This document shows, piece after piece, positions 47,973 to 56,244 of a stretch of DNA of 64,000 nucleotides. The notes below the pieces were generated by a model. The model was not told where the DNA came from. It saw only the letters and a program-made list of their open reading frames with translations, and did not search any database. The position numbers were made by a program, and so were the translations under genes. Each line of letters opens with the position of its first letter. The stretch's first letter is position 1. Where the stretch lies: contig CP119318.1 in the NCBI GenBank assembly GCA_029203105.1, positions 15,001 to 79,000 on the forward strand, read 5' to 3'. The DNA is from Candidatus Kaistia colombiensis. Its GTDB lineage: Bacteria > Pseudomonadota > Alphaproteobacteria > Rhizobiales > Kaistiaceae.

Positions 47973-48626
47973 TCAGGCCTCGGCTGTGGCAAAAATGCGT
48001 TTGAGGAAGGCGGCCCCTGCGGCAAGTCCGGGCTGGTCGATGCCGTGGCCCAGTCCCGGCCGCTCGATCGCTGCAACCGGGAAGCCGGCGTCGCGCAGCG
48101 CCTTTTCCGTTTCCTGCAGGGCGGCGACCGGAATCACTTCGTCGAGCGCGCCATGCACCAGCAGGATCGGCGGCCGGCTCTTCGTCTCGGCCTTCAATCG
48201 CTCGACACCGGCAATGCGGCCGGAATAGGCGACGATGCCTGCCATTTCGCGCGGACGACGCGGGCCTACCTGCAGCGCCATCATCGTGCCCTGGCTGAAA
48301 CCGACCAGCGCCAGATCGGCATCGGTCAGGCCGTGGCGCGCCAGCTCCGCATCGAGGAATTCGTCGAGCTTCGGCGCCGCGGCGGACGCGCCCAGCCAAT
48401 ATTCATGCGCGTCGCGCACGGAGAGACGGAACCATTGCCGGCCGACGCCCCAGTCGGACGGATCGGGCGCATCCGGCGCGACGAAATAGACGTCGGGAAA
48501 CAAAGGCGCCCAATGCTTGCCGATATCGATCAGGTCGTGCCCGTCGGCGCCGACGCCATGCAGCAGCACAACAAGCTTCTTGGGCTTGCCGCCGGAAAGC
48601 GGAGCGAGGCGCGGACCATCGAGCAT
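47973..48626 (-). CDS. Alpha/beta hydrolase, phospholipase/carboxylesterase family
   Basis: The 217-residue protein has the esterase oxyanion segment VVLLHGVGADGHDLIDIG (about residues 19-36), the nucleophile elbow LVGFSQGTMMAL with Ser near 115, Asp in HGALDEVIP and His in PGLGHGIDQPG, a complete triad. It fits the YpfH/carboxylesterase branch (PF02230). No signal peptide, so it is cytoplasmic. It is divergent from gluQ with about 98 bases between the starts. Confidence 0.93.
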   Translation of the reverse strand: MLDGPRLAPLSGGKPKKLVVLLHGVGADGHDLIDIGKHWAPLFPDVYFVAPDAPDPSDWGVGRQWFRLSVRDAHEYWLGASAAAPKLDEFLDAELARHGLTDADLALVGFSQGTMMALQVGPRRPREMAGIVAYSGRIAGVERLKAETKSRPPILLVHGALDEVIPVAALQETEKALRDAGFPVAAIERPGLGHGIDQPGLAAGAAFLKRIFATAEA

Positions 48627-48724
48627 GATATTTCCCAGTTGCAGGCAGGTGAACGAATCTGCCTCATGCTAGCAAGCCAGTCCCCGCCTCCGCCATCCCG
48701 CACGACGTCGCGCCGAACTCGACC

Positions 48725-49606
48725 ATGACCCGCATCTTCCGCTTTGCCCCGAGCCCGAACGGCGAGCTGCATCTCGGCCACGCCTACTCGGCCCTGCTGA
48801 ACGGCGACCTGGCGCGCCAGGCCGGCGGCCGCTTGCTGATCCGGATGGAAGATATCGACGTGACCCGTTGCCGGCCGGAATTCGAGGCGGCGATCCTCGA
48901 CGATCTCGCCTGGCTCGGCCTCGACTGGGAACGGCCGGTGCGCCGGCAATCGGAACATTTCGACGCCTATGCGACGGCGCTCGAGCGGCTGAAGGCGATG
49001 GATCTGGTCTATCCGAGCTTTCTGAGCCGGGCCGAGATTCGCGCGGCGGCGGAGAAGCCGGATTGGCCGCGGGACCCGGACGGCGCGCCGCTCTATCCCG
49101 GACACGATCGCGATCTTGGCGCGGACGAAGCGGCCGCGCGGATGGCGTCCGGCGCGCCTTACGCCTGGCGGCTGAAGACGGACGCGGCGATGGAAACGGT
49201 CGGGCGGCTCACCTTCACCGAACACGGCCACGGCCCGGATGGCGAAACGGGAACGGTGACGGCGGATCCCGGCCGCTGGGGCGACGTCGTCATCGCGCGC
49301 AAGGAGATTCCGACCAGCTATCACCTCTCCGTCGTCGTCGACGACGCGCTGCAGGCGATCACCGATGTCGTGCGCGGCGAGGATCTGTTTCACGCCACCA
49401 GCGTGCACCGGCTGCTGCAGGCGCTGCTCGGTCTGCCGGAGCCGGCCTATCGCCATCACGGCCTGGTCCGCGACGCCGAGGGCCGGAAGCTGTCGAAGTC
49501 GGAAGGCTCGACGGGGCTTCGCATGCTGCGCGACGCCGGGGCAACGCCGGCCGACATTCGCGCCCGGATCGGACTACCGGCGCCTCAGCCGACGCCGAGC
49601 ACATAG
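48725..49606 (+). CDS. gluQ: Glutamyl-Q tRNA(Asp) synthetase
   Basis: GluQRS attaches glutamate to the queuosine of tRNA(Asp). The 293-residue protein has the class I catalytic core with the HIGH-type motif ELHLGHAYSALL (about residues 14-25), MEDIDVTRCRP, and the KMSKS-type motif RKLSKSEGS (about 255-263), and it lacks an anticodon-binding domain. The usual Cys-x-Cys zinc site (normally near YPCFC-R) reads YPSFLSRAEI here, so the zinc cysteines are absent. The 3' end overlaps the convergent AEC gene by 22 bases. Confidence 0.92.
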   Translation: MTRIFRFAPSPNGELHLGHAYSALLNGDLARQAGGRLLIRMEDIDVTRCRPEFEAAILDDLAWLGLDWERPVRRQSEHFDAYATALERLKAMDLVYPSFLSRAEIRAAAEKPDWPRDPDGAPLYPGHDRDLGADEAAARMASGAPYAWRLKTDAAMETVGRLTFTEHGHGPDGETGTVTADPGRWGDVVIARKEIPTSYHLSVVVDDALQAITDVVRGEDLFHATSVHRLLQALLGLPEPAYRHHGLVRDAEGRKLSKSEGSTGLRMLRDAGATPADIRARIGLPAPQPTPST

Positions 49607-50535
49607 AGCCAGATCGTTACCGTGAAGAGGCTGATCATGGTCGAGAGCGACACGGCGCTCGCCGTGCTGGCGACGCCGGCCTTGTAGTGATTGGCGAGCA
49701 GATAGGCGTTCACGCCGCAGGGCATCGCGGCGAAGACGACGGCAACGGCGGCCCAGACCGGCGGCATCGGCAGAACCTGCGCCAGCCCGAGCACGATCAG
49801 CGGATGGACGACCAGCTTCAGCACGCTGATGACCAGCGAGGCGTTGATGTCGCCGGCGAAGCCGTAACGGCGCAGCGCCAGGCCCATCGAGATCAGCGCG
49901 CAGGGAACCGAGGAGGCGGCCAGCATCCGCACCACCTCGCCGGCCGGACCGGTGGCCTGGACGCCGGCGATCTGGCCGATCGCGCCGGCATAGATGCCGA
50001 ACAGGATCGGATTGCGCGCCAACGCCTTCAGAAGCCGCATCAGCGTCGCGCGCGAGATGCCGGATTCGGCGCCTTCCGCGAACAGGGTCGCCGCCGTCGT
50101 CATCACCGGCAGGTGGATGGCGATCAGCAGGAACAGCGGCACGGCGCCCTCGTCGCCGAAGGCGTTGAGGATCACCGGCACGCCGACGAAGACGGTGTTG
50201 GACTGGCCCGAGGCGAAGCCCTGCATCACCGCCTCGACATGGGCGCGGCCGAACACGCGCCGGGCGATCAGGAAGCCGATGCCGAAGACGATGAACGCGC
50301 CGGCGAAATAGGCGATCCAGTAGCCCCAGGGCTGGCCGCCCTCCGGCATCTTCGCTTCCGACAGCGTCTTGAAGATCAATACCGGCACGGCGATGCCGAA
50401 CACATATTCCGACAGCCCGTCGGCCGCCCGGTCGCCAAGATGCTTGGTCCAGCCGGCGAGATAGCCGACGAAGATCAGGCCGGCGATCGGCAGCACGATG
50501 AAGGCGATCTCGGCCAGGCGGCCGATCATCAGCAT
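49585..50535 (-). CDS. AEC (auxin efflux carrier) family permease
   Basis: The 316-residue protein starts at ATG 50535 (MLMIGRLAEIAFIVLPIAGL); an earlier ATG at 50625 adds 30 non-membrane residues. It has about ten hydrophobic segments and the typical internal features GFASGQSNTVFVGVPVI (about 108-124) and AAMPCGVNAYLLANHYKAG near the end. Bacterial AEC members export small organic acids or amino acids; the substrate here is unknown. It overlaps gluQ tail to tail. Confidence 0.92.
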   Translation of the reverse strand: MLMIGRLAEIAFIVLPIAGLIFVGYLAGWTKHLGDRAADGLSEYVFGIAVPVLIFKTLSEAKMPEGGQPWGYWIAYFAGAFIVFGIGFLIARRVFGRAHVEAVMQGFASGQSNTVFVGVPVILNAFGDEGAVPLFLLIAIHLPVMTTAATLFAEGAESGISRATLMRLLKALARNPILFGIYAGAIGQIAGVQATGPAGEVVRMLAASSVPCALISMGLALRRYGFAGDINASLVISVLKLVVHPLIVLGLAQVLPMPPVWAAVAVVFAAMPCGVNAYLLANHYKAGVASTASAVSLSTMISLFTVTIWLYVLGVG

Positions 50536-50778
50536 GGGTCGCCCCCCGGTAGGGCCAATACGGGGCGGTCTCGGAACGTCATCGGAATCACAAGATCGGT
50601 GGGGGGAAAGAGCTGCCGTCGACACTAGAAAGCTCCACCGGTCGGGTCAACCGAACGCGGGCGATGCGACCCGGGGCGACCATGCCGACGCTTGGCTCGG
50701 TCGCCCCGCCCTCTATAGTCCACCCGTCGCGGTCGATGGCCGCGGCAAGCGGGAAACGCGAAGGAACAAGCAAGCAGC

Positions 50779-51612
50779 ATGACGGACGCTCGATCGATCC
50801 TCATCACCGGCGCTTCGTCCGGCATCGGCCATGACGCGGCCCTGACGCTGAAGGCAAAAGGCTGGCGCGTCTTCGCCACGGCACGCAAGCCGGTGGATCT
50901 CGTCGCCCTCGCCGAGGCCGGATGCGAGGTGTTCTATCTCGACTACACGGACGAGGCGTCGATCCATGCCTGCGCCGATGCCGTGCTGGGCCGGACCGGC
51001 GGCCGGCTCGATGCGCTGTTCAACAATGGCGCCTATGGCCAGGTCGGCGCGGTCGAGGATTTGACCACCGACGTCCTGCGCCGGCAGTTCGAGACCAATG
51101 TCTTCGGCTGGCACACGCTGACAGCCCGGATCGTGCCGGTGATGCGGGCGCAGGGCCATGGCCGCATCGTCCAGTGCTCGTCCATCCTCGGCTTCGTCGC
51201 CGGCAAGTATCGCGGCGCCTATGTCGGCTCGAAATTCGCGCTCGAGGGACTGACCGACACGCTGCGCATCGAACTCGACGGCACCAATATCCACGTCGCC
51301 CTGATCGAGCCCGGCCCGATCGCCACCCGCTTCACTCAGAACGCACTGGCGAATTTCCATGCCACCGTCGACGTAGAGGGCTCCGTCCACCGCACCGAAT
51401 ACCAGTCGCAACTGGCGCGCATGCAAGGCACGCGTCGCCCGTCGCGCTTCAAGCTCGGTCCGGAAGCGGTCACCGCCGCGCTGCTGCATGCGCTGGAAAG
51501 CCCGCGTCCGCGGCTACGCTACCGCGTCACCGTGCTGACCAAGGCGGCGGCCTGGATGACAAGGCTGTTGCCCGCCCGCCTGATAGACCGGCTGATCGCC
51601 CGCAATTCCTGA
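50779..51612 (+). CDS. Short-chain dehydrogenase/reductase (SDR)
   Basis: A 277-residue classical SDR: NAD(P) motif TGASSGIG (about residues 10-17), FNNGAYGQVG in place of the usual NNAG (about 76-85), catalytic Ser in VQCSSILGF (about 137) and Y-x3-K in AYVGSKFALEG (about 149-153). The acidic residue after the second strand is absent (ATARKP), which suggests NADP preference. The substrate is unknown. It is divergent from the AEC gene. Confidence 0.93.
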   Translation: MTDARSILITGASSGIGHDAALTLKAKGWRVFATARKPVDLVALAEAGCEVFYLDYTDEASIHACADAVLGRTGGRLDALFNNGAYGQVGAVEDLTTDVLRRQFETNVFGWHTLTARIVPVMRAQGHGRIVQCSSILGFVAGKYRGAYVGSKFALEGLTDTLRIELDGTNIHVALIEPGPIATRFTQNALANFHATVDVEGSVHRTEYQSQLARMQGTRRPSRFKLGPEAVTAALLHALESPRPRLRYRVTVLTKAAAWMTRLLPARLIDRLIARNS

Positions 51613-51844
51613 GCGGAAACCTTGCCGCTGGGAACCGGAAGCCGCGGCGCGCGTAGAAAGAGCGGACAAGGATGCGCCGCCATGAGTTCCGTCTCCGCCG
51701 ACTTCCGCGCGCCTGGGTCTCCGTCGCCAGCGTACTGAACGCCTCGGTCTGGTGGCTCAATTGAGCGCAGGCGGCGGATATGGCGAGGCGGCGGAGATCA
51801 AGCGTATAAGGACGGATCGATCCGATTCCTGAAGCAAGAGCCCG

Positions 51845-52036
51845 ATGAACAGCTTTTTCCACTATCTGATCCCGATCGCGCTCGCCGCCGTGGCCATCGT
51901 CCTGCTGCTGGGGCTACTCAACATGCTGCGCGGCGGATCGCCCGAGCGGTCGCAGAAGCTGATGCGCATGCGCGTGCTCCTGCAGTTCGTCGCCATCATC
52001 GTCATGATGGCCGCCCTGTATTTCTCGGCCCGCTGA
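51845..52036 (+). CDS. Small twin-transmembrane protein (HIG1-like)
   Basis: A 63-residue protein with two membrane spans (about residues 7-28 and 43-60) separated by a basic loop GGSPERSQKLMRMRV. The spacing and QKLMRMRVLLQFVAII segment match the twin-transmembrane/HIG1-type small proteins of alphaproteobacteria, related to respiratory-complex factors. It lies eight bases before the adenosyltransferase gene and probably opens that operon. Confidence 0.88.
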   Translation: MNSFFHYLIPIALAAVAIVLLLGLLNMLRGGSPERSQKLMRMRVLLQFVAIIVMMAALYFSAR

Positions 52037-52044
52037 GGCATTCC

Positions 52045-52617
52045 ATGGTCGCGCTCACTCGCATCTACACGAGGTCAGGCGATGACGGGACCACCTCCCT
52101 CGTCACCGGCGAGCGCCGCGCCAAATCCGATCTCCGCGTCGACAGCTATGGCACGATCGACGAGACCAACGCCCATGTCGGGGCGGCCCGGCTCTATCTC
52201 GGCGACCATCCCGTCGTCGATGCCATGCTGGCCCGCATCCAAAACGACCTGTTCGACCTCGGCGCCGACCTGTCGACGCCGGAATCCGGCCTGAAGCCCG
52301 GCCGCGAGGCGCTGCGCATCGTCGATGCCCAGACCGACCGACTGGAAGCCGAGATCGACCAGCTGAACGCCGAATTGAGCCCGCTGCGCTCCTTCGTGCT
52401 GCCCGGCGGCTCGCCGGCGGCGGTGCATCTGCATCTCGCCCGCACCGTGGCGCGCCGCGCCGAGCGCGTGATGGTCGAACTCGCCTCGCGCGAAGCCGTC
52501 AATCCGGCGGCGATCCGCTATGTCAACCGGCTGTCGGACTTCCTGTTCGTCGCCGCCCGTTACGTCAATGATCGCGGCGCCACGGATGTCCTGTGGGTGC
52601 CGGGCCAGAACCGGTGA
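52045..52617 (+). CDS. Cob(I)alamin adenosyltransferase, PduO type
   Basis: The 190-residue protein has the PduO fingerprint: RIYTRSGDDGTTSLVTGERRAKSD (about residues 6-29, ATP-binding), DETNAHVGAARLYL and FVLPGGSPAAVHLHLARTVARRAER (about 112-136), and RYVNRLSDFLFVAARY near the end. It adenosylates cob(I)alamin to coenzyme B12. It agrees with the cobST genes 17 kb away that this organism makes cobalamin. It sits between the small membrane protein and the rhomboid gene with gaps of 8 and 10 bases. Confidence 0.95.
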   Translation: MVALTRIYTRSGDDGTTSLVTGERRAKSDLRVDSYGTIDETNAHVGAARLYLGDHPVVDAMLARIQNDLFDLGADLSTPESGLKPGREALRIVDAQTDRLEAEIDQLNAELSPLRSFVLPGGSPAAVHLHLARTVARRAERVMVELASREAVNPAAIRYVNRLSDFLFVAARYVNDRGATDVLWVPGQNR

Positions 52618-52627
52618 GGAACGACGC

Positions 52628-53347
52628 ATGTTCGTGCCGTTCCACGATCAGAATCCGCTCCGCTACATCCGCTTCCCCTGGGTGACACGCAGCCTCGTCG
52701 TCCTGAACTGCCTGATCTTCCTGATCTACCAGCGCGCCGGCAACGCCGACGCCGAAGCCGCGTCGGTGATGGCGTTCGGCCTGATCCCGTCGACCCTGGC
52801 CGGCATCCATATCCGCACGCCCGGCCTGTATCACGCGCCGGAATACCTGACCTTCATCACCTCGTCCTTCCTGCATGGCGACATCTGGCATCTCGCCGGC
52901 AACATGCTGTTCCTCTGGGTCTTCGGCGACAATGTCGAGGATGCGATGGGGCATATCCGCTTCATCCTGTTCTATTTCCTCTGCGCGATCGGCGGCGGGC
53001 TGGCGCATGTCATGGTCGAGCCCGGCTCCGACGTCGCGCTGATCGGCGCCTCCGGCTCGGTCGCCGGCGTCATCGCCGCCTACCTGCTATTGCACCCGCG
53101 CGTGAAAATCTGGGTCCTGCTGCTGTTCCGGATTCCGATCCGGCTGCGGACGGTCTGGGTGCTCGGCTTCTGGATCCTGCTGCAGGTGTATAATTTCGCC
53201 TTCGGCGCGCCGGGCGAGATCTCCTGGGCCGCCCATCTCGGCGGCTTGCTGATGGGCACGGTGCTGGTTCTGTTCTTCCGTCGCCCGGGCGTTCCGCTGC
53301 TGGCGCGGCAGGTCGACGAGGAAATGCCGGTCGACCCTGTGGTTTGA
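52628..53347 (+). CDS. Rhomboid family intramembrane serine protease
   Basis: The 239-residue protein starts at ATG 52628 (MFVPFHDQNPLRYIRFPW). It has six or seven membrane spans, the HGDIWHLAGNMLFLWVFGDNVED segment (conserved H and N), the Ser nucleophile in GASGSVAGVIAAY (about residue 142) and the catalytic His in WAAHLGGLLMG (about 205). The catalytic dyad is complete. Its substrates are unknown. It is followed at 104 bases by etfB. Confidence 0.94.
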   Translation: MFVPFHDQNPLRYIRFPWVTRSLVVLNCLIFLIYQRAGNADAEAASVMAFGLIPSTLAGIHIRTPGLYHAPEYLTFITSSFLHGDIWHLAGNMLFLWVFGDNVEDAMGHIRFILFYFLCAIGGGLAHVMVEPGSDVALIGASGSVAGVIAAYLLLHPRVKIWVLLLFRIPIRLRTVWVLGFWILLQVYNFAFGAPGEISWAAHLGGLLMGTVLVLFFRRPGVPLLARQVDEEMPVDPVV

Positions 53348-53451
53348 GCCCTTCCAGGGTGCGTTCCTTGCGTTGACTTGGGGAGAACCCGCCGGTACGG
53401 TCCCGCCCCAAACGCTCCGCAAATCGCTGCGCCGAAAGGATAATCGCCGAG

Positions 53452-54204
53452 ATGAAGATCCTCGTGCCCGTCAAGCGGGTGGTCGATACCAACGTCAAGA
53501 TCCGCGTCAAGGCGGACGGTACCGGCGTCGACCTCGCCAACGTGAAGATGTCGATGAATCCCTTCGACGAAATCGCCGTCGAAGAAGCGCTGCGCCTCAA
53601 GGAAGCCGGCAAGGCGACGGAAGTCGTCGTCGTGTCGATCGGCTCCGACAAATCGGCGGAAACGCTGCGCACCGGCCTCGCCATGGGCGCCGATCGCGCC
53701 ATCCTGGTGAAGACCGACGCCGCCACCGTCGAGCCGCTCGCCGTCGCCAAGCTGCTGCAAGGCCGTCGATCGACGCGGAAGAGCCGAGCCTGGTCATCCT
53801 CGGCAAGCAGGCGATCGACGACGATTCGCAACCAGACCGGCCAGATGCTGGCCGCCCTGCTCGGCTGGCCGCAGGCGACCTTCGCCTCGAAGGTCGTGCT
53901 CGGCGATGGCCAGGTCGACGTGACGCGCGAAGTCGATGGCGGCCTCGAGACGCTGCGGCTTCAGCTGCCGGCGATCGTCACCACCGACCTGCGCCTGAAC
54001 GAGCCGCGCTACGCTTCGCTGCCCAACATCATGAAGGCGAAGAAGAAGCCGCTCGACGAGACCACCCCGGAGACGCTCGGCGTCGACGCGAGTCCGCGCC
54101 TCACCGTGCTGAAGACGGTCGAGCCGACCGGCCGCACGGCCGGCGTCAAGCTCGGTTCGGTCGACGAACTCGTCGCAAAGCTCAAGCAGGCGGGAGTGCT
54201 CTGA
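53452..54204 (+). CDS. etfB: Electron transfer flavoprotein subunit beta, with an internal scrambled segment
   Basis: EtfB pairs with EtfA to pass electrons from acyl-CoA dehydrogenases to ETF-ubiquinone oxidoreductase. The N-terminal MKILVPVKRVVDTNVKIRVKADG and NPFDEIAVEEALRLKE segments are clear. Residues about 104-126 make no sense in frame, but the other frames read AxDAEEPSLVILGKQAIDDDS, the conserved ETF-beta signature. Three single-base insertions (near 53761, 53768 and 53829) explain it: together they add one codon, so the reading frame is restored and the gene still looks intact at 250 residues. I infer sequence error. It is one base upstream of etfA. Confidence 0.9.
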   Translation: MKILVPVKRVVDTNVKIRVKADGTGVDLANVKMSMNPFDEIAVEEALRLKEAGKATEVVVVSIGSDKSAETLRTGLAMGADRAILVKTDAATVEPLAVAKLLQGRRSTRKSRAWSSSASRRSTTIRNQTGQMLAALLGWPQATFASKVVLGDGQVDVTREVDGGLETLRLQLPAIVTTDLRLNEPRYASLPNIMKAKKKPLDETTPETLGVDASPRLTVLKTVEPTGRTAGVKLGSVDELVAKLKQAGVL

Positions 54205-54205
54205 G

Positions 54206-55141
54206 ATGGCAACGCTGATCCTCGCGGAACATGACGACGCGCATCTGAACGAAGCGACCGCCAAGGCGCTGACCGCCGCGCTGGCGCTCGGCCAGCCGGT
54301 CGACATCCTCGTCGCTGGCCACCAGGCCAAGGCTGCCGCCGACGCCGCCGCGCAGCTTTCCGGCGTGCGCGCCGTGCTGCTCGCCGATGGCGAAAGCCTG
54401 GCCAATCGCCGCGCCGAGCCGCTCGCCGACCTGATCGTCTCGCTCGCCGACAAGTATGACGCCATCGTCGTCCCGGCGACCTCGACCGGCAAGAACGTCG
54501 CGCCGCGCGTCGCCGCCCTGCTCGACGTGATGCAGGTCTCCGAGATCTCGAAGGTCGTGGCGCCGGATACGTTCGAGCGTCCGATCTATGCCGGCAACGC
54601 CATCGAGACGGTGCAGTCGCGCGACAAGAAGCTGGTCATCACTGTCCGCATCGCCGCCTTCCCGGCCGCGGCCCTCGGCGGCAGCGCCCCGGTCGAGACG
54701 ATCGCGGCGCCGGATGACAAGGGCCTTTCCAGCTTCGTCGGCGCGGATCTCTCCGTTTCCGACCGGCCGGAGCTCGCTTCCGCCAAGGTCATCGTCTCGG
54801 GCGGCCGCGCGCTCGGTTCGGCGGAAAAATTCCAGGAAGTGATCGCCCCGCTCGCCGACCAGCTCAAGGCGGCCATCGGCGCCTCGCGCGCCGCCGTCGA
54901 CGCCGGCTATGCTCCGAACGACTGGCAGGTTGGCCAGACCGGCAAGGTCGTCGCCCCGGACCTCTACATCGCCATCGGCATCTCGGGCGCGATCCAGCAT
55001 CTCGCCGGCATGAAGGACTCGAAGGTCATCGTCGCGATCAACAAGGACGGCGATGCGCCGATCTTCCAGGTCGCCGATTATGGCCTCGTCGACGATCTCT
55101 TCGAGGTGGTTCCGGCGCTGACCAAGGCCCTCGCGAACTAG
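54206..55141 (+). CDS. etfA: Electron transfer flavoprotein subunit alpha
   Basis: The 311-residue alpha subunit carries most of the FAD site. The N-terminal ETF domain (ATLILAEHDDAHLNEATAKAL) is followed by the FAD-binding domain with VIVSGGRALGSAEKFQ (about residues 194-209), GASRAAVDAGYAPNDWQVGQTGKVVAPDLYIAIGISGAIQHLAGM (split motif, about 230-273) and INKDGDAPIFQVADYGLVDDLFEVVPAL. All conserved segments are in one frame. It follows etfB directly and precedes the hydroxyacyl-CoA dehydrogenase gene. Confidence 0.97.
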   Translation: MATLILAEHDDAHLNEATAKALTAALALGQPVDILVAGHQAKAAADAAAQLSGVRAVLLADGESLANRRAEPLADLIVSLADKYDAIVVPATSTGKNVAPRVAALLDVMQVSEISKVVAPDTFERPIYAGNAIETVQSRDKKLVITVRIAAFPAAALGGSAPVETIAAPDDKGLSSFVGADLSVSDRPELASAKVIVSGGRALGSAEKFQEVIAPLADQLKAAIGASRAAVDAGYAPNDWQVGQTGKVVAPDLYIAIGISGAIQHLAGMKDSKVIVAINKDGDAPIFQVADYGLVDDLFEVVPALTKALAN

Positions 55142-55263
55142 GCCTTTACCAACGCCGGTTGACATTCCCGCCGGCCGTGCTCGACTGACCCCGGTCAGCG
55201 AGCGCGGCCGAACCATTTTTGAACGCCATTTCGATTTCTGGAAGACAAAGGAGCCCTTGGGGC

Positions 55264-56145
55264 ATGAGCACCGCGATTAAGGCGATCGGGGTCATCGGAG
55301 CCGGTCAGATGGGCAATGGTATCGCCCATGTGAGCGCGCTTGCGGGCTACGAGGTCTTCATCCACGACCTCGCCGAGGAGCGCGTCCGCAAGGGGCTCGC
55401 GACCATCGGCGGCAACCTCGCGCGCCAGGTCCATTCCGGCCGCATCACCGAGGAAGACCGCAAGGCGGCACTGGCCCGGGTCAAGCCGGCCTTCGGCGTC
55501 GACGCGCTCGGCGACTGCGACCTCGTCATCGAGGCCGCGACCGAGGACGAGGCGACCAAGCGCAAGATCTTCGCCGGCGTCTGTCCGGCGCTGAAGCCGG
55601 AGGCGATGCTCGCCACCAACACCTCGTCGATCTCGATCACCCGCCTCGCCTCGGCGAGCGACCGGCCGGAACGCTTCATCGGCATCCACTTCATGAACCC
55701 GGTGCCGGTGATGCAGCTGGTTGAGCTCATCCGCGGCATCGCCACCGGCGACGAGACCTTCGAGGCCGCCAAGGCCTATGTCGTCGCGCTCGGCAAGACC
55801 TCGACCGTCTCCGAGGATTTCCCGGGCTTCATCGTCAACCGCATCCTGCTGCCGATGATCAACGAGGCGATCTACGTCCTCTATGAGGGCGTCGGCTCGG
55901 TGGACGCGATCGACACCGCCATGAAGCTTGGCGCCAACCATCCGATGGGGCCGCTGCAGCTCGCCGATTTCATCGGTCTCGACACCTGCCTGTCGATCAT
56001 GCAGGTGCTGTATGAGGGCCTGGCGGATTCGAAGTACCGCCCCTGCCCGCTGCTGGTGAAATATGTCGAGGCCGGCTGGCTCGGCCGCAAGACCAATCGC
56101 GGCTTCTACGACTATCGCGGCGAGCACCCGGTCCCGACGCGATAA
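55264..56145 (+). CDS. 3-hydroxybutyryl-CoA dehydrogenase
   Basis: The 293-residue enzyme starts at ATG 55264 (MSTAIKAIGVIGAGQMGNGIAH). It has the NAD-binding GAGQMGNGIA near residues 12-21, the family signature HFMNPVPVMQLVELI (about 140-154) and the dimerisation end PGFIVNRILLPMINEAIYVLYEGV. It oxidises or forms 3-hydroxybutyryl-CoA, used in fatty acid or polyhydroxybutyrate metabolism. etfB-etfA-hbd is a common alphaproteobacterial order, linking it to acyl-CoA oxidation. Confidence 0.94.
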   Translation: MSTAIKAIGVIGAGQMGNGIAHVSALAGYEVFIHDLAEERVRKGLATIGGNLARQVHSGRITEEDRKAALARVKPAFGVDALGDCDLVIEAATEDEATKRKIFAGVCPALKPEAMLATNTSSISITRLASASDRPERFIGIHFMNPVPVMQLVELIRGIATGDETFEAAKAYVVALGKTSTVSEDFPGFIVNRILLPMINEAIYVLYEGVGSVDAIDTAMKLGANHPMGPLQLADFIGLDTCLSIMQVLYEGLADSKYRPCPLLVKYVEAGWLGRKTNRGFYDYRGEHPVPTR

Positions 56146-56202
56146 TTCTCAATCCCGCGACCGCCGACCATCGGGCGGCGGCTGCATCCTCTTTCGAGAC
56201 CT

Positions 56203-56232
56203 CTCCGAGCCTTCCCCGAGGAAGGCCCGGAG
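56203..56232. terminator. Hairpin between convergent hbd and zinc operon
   Basis: CTCCG-A-GCCTTCC and GGAAGGC-C-CGGAG pair around CCGA. It lies between two convergent stops and could end both transcripts, but there is no T-run. Confidence 0.5.
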
Positions 56233-56244
56233 AACACGAAGACC

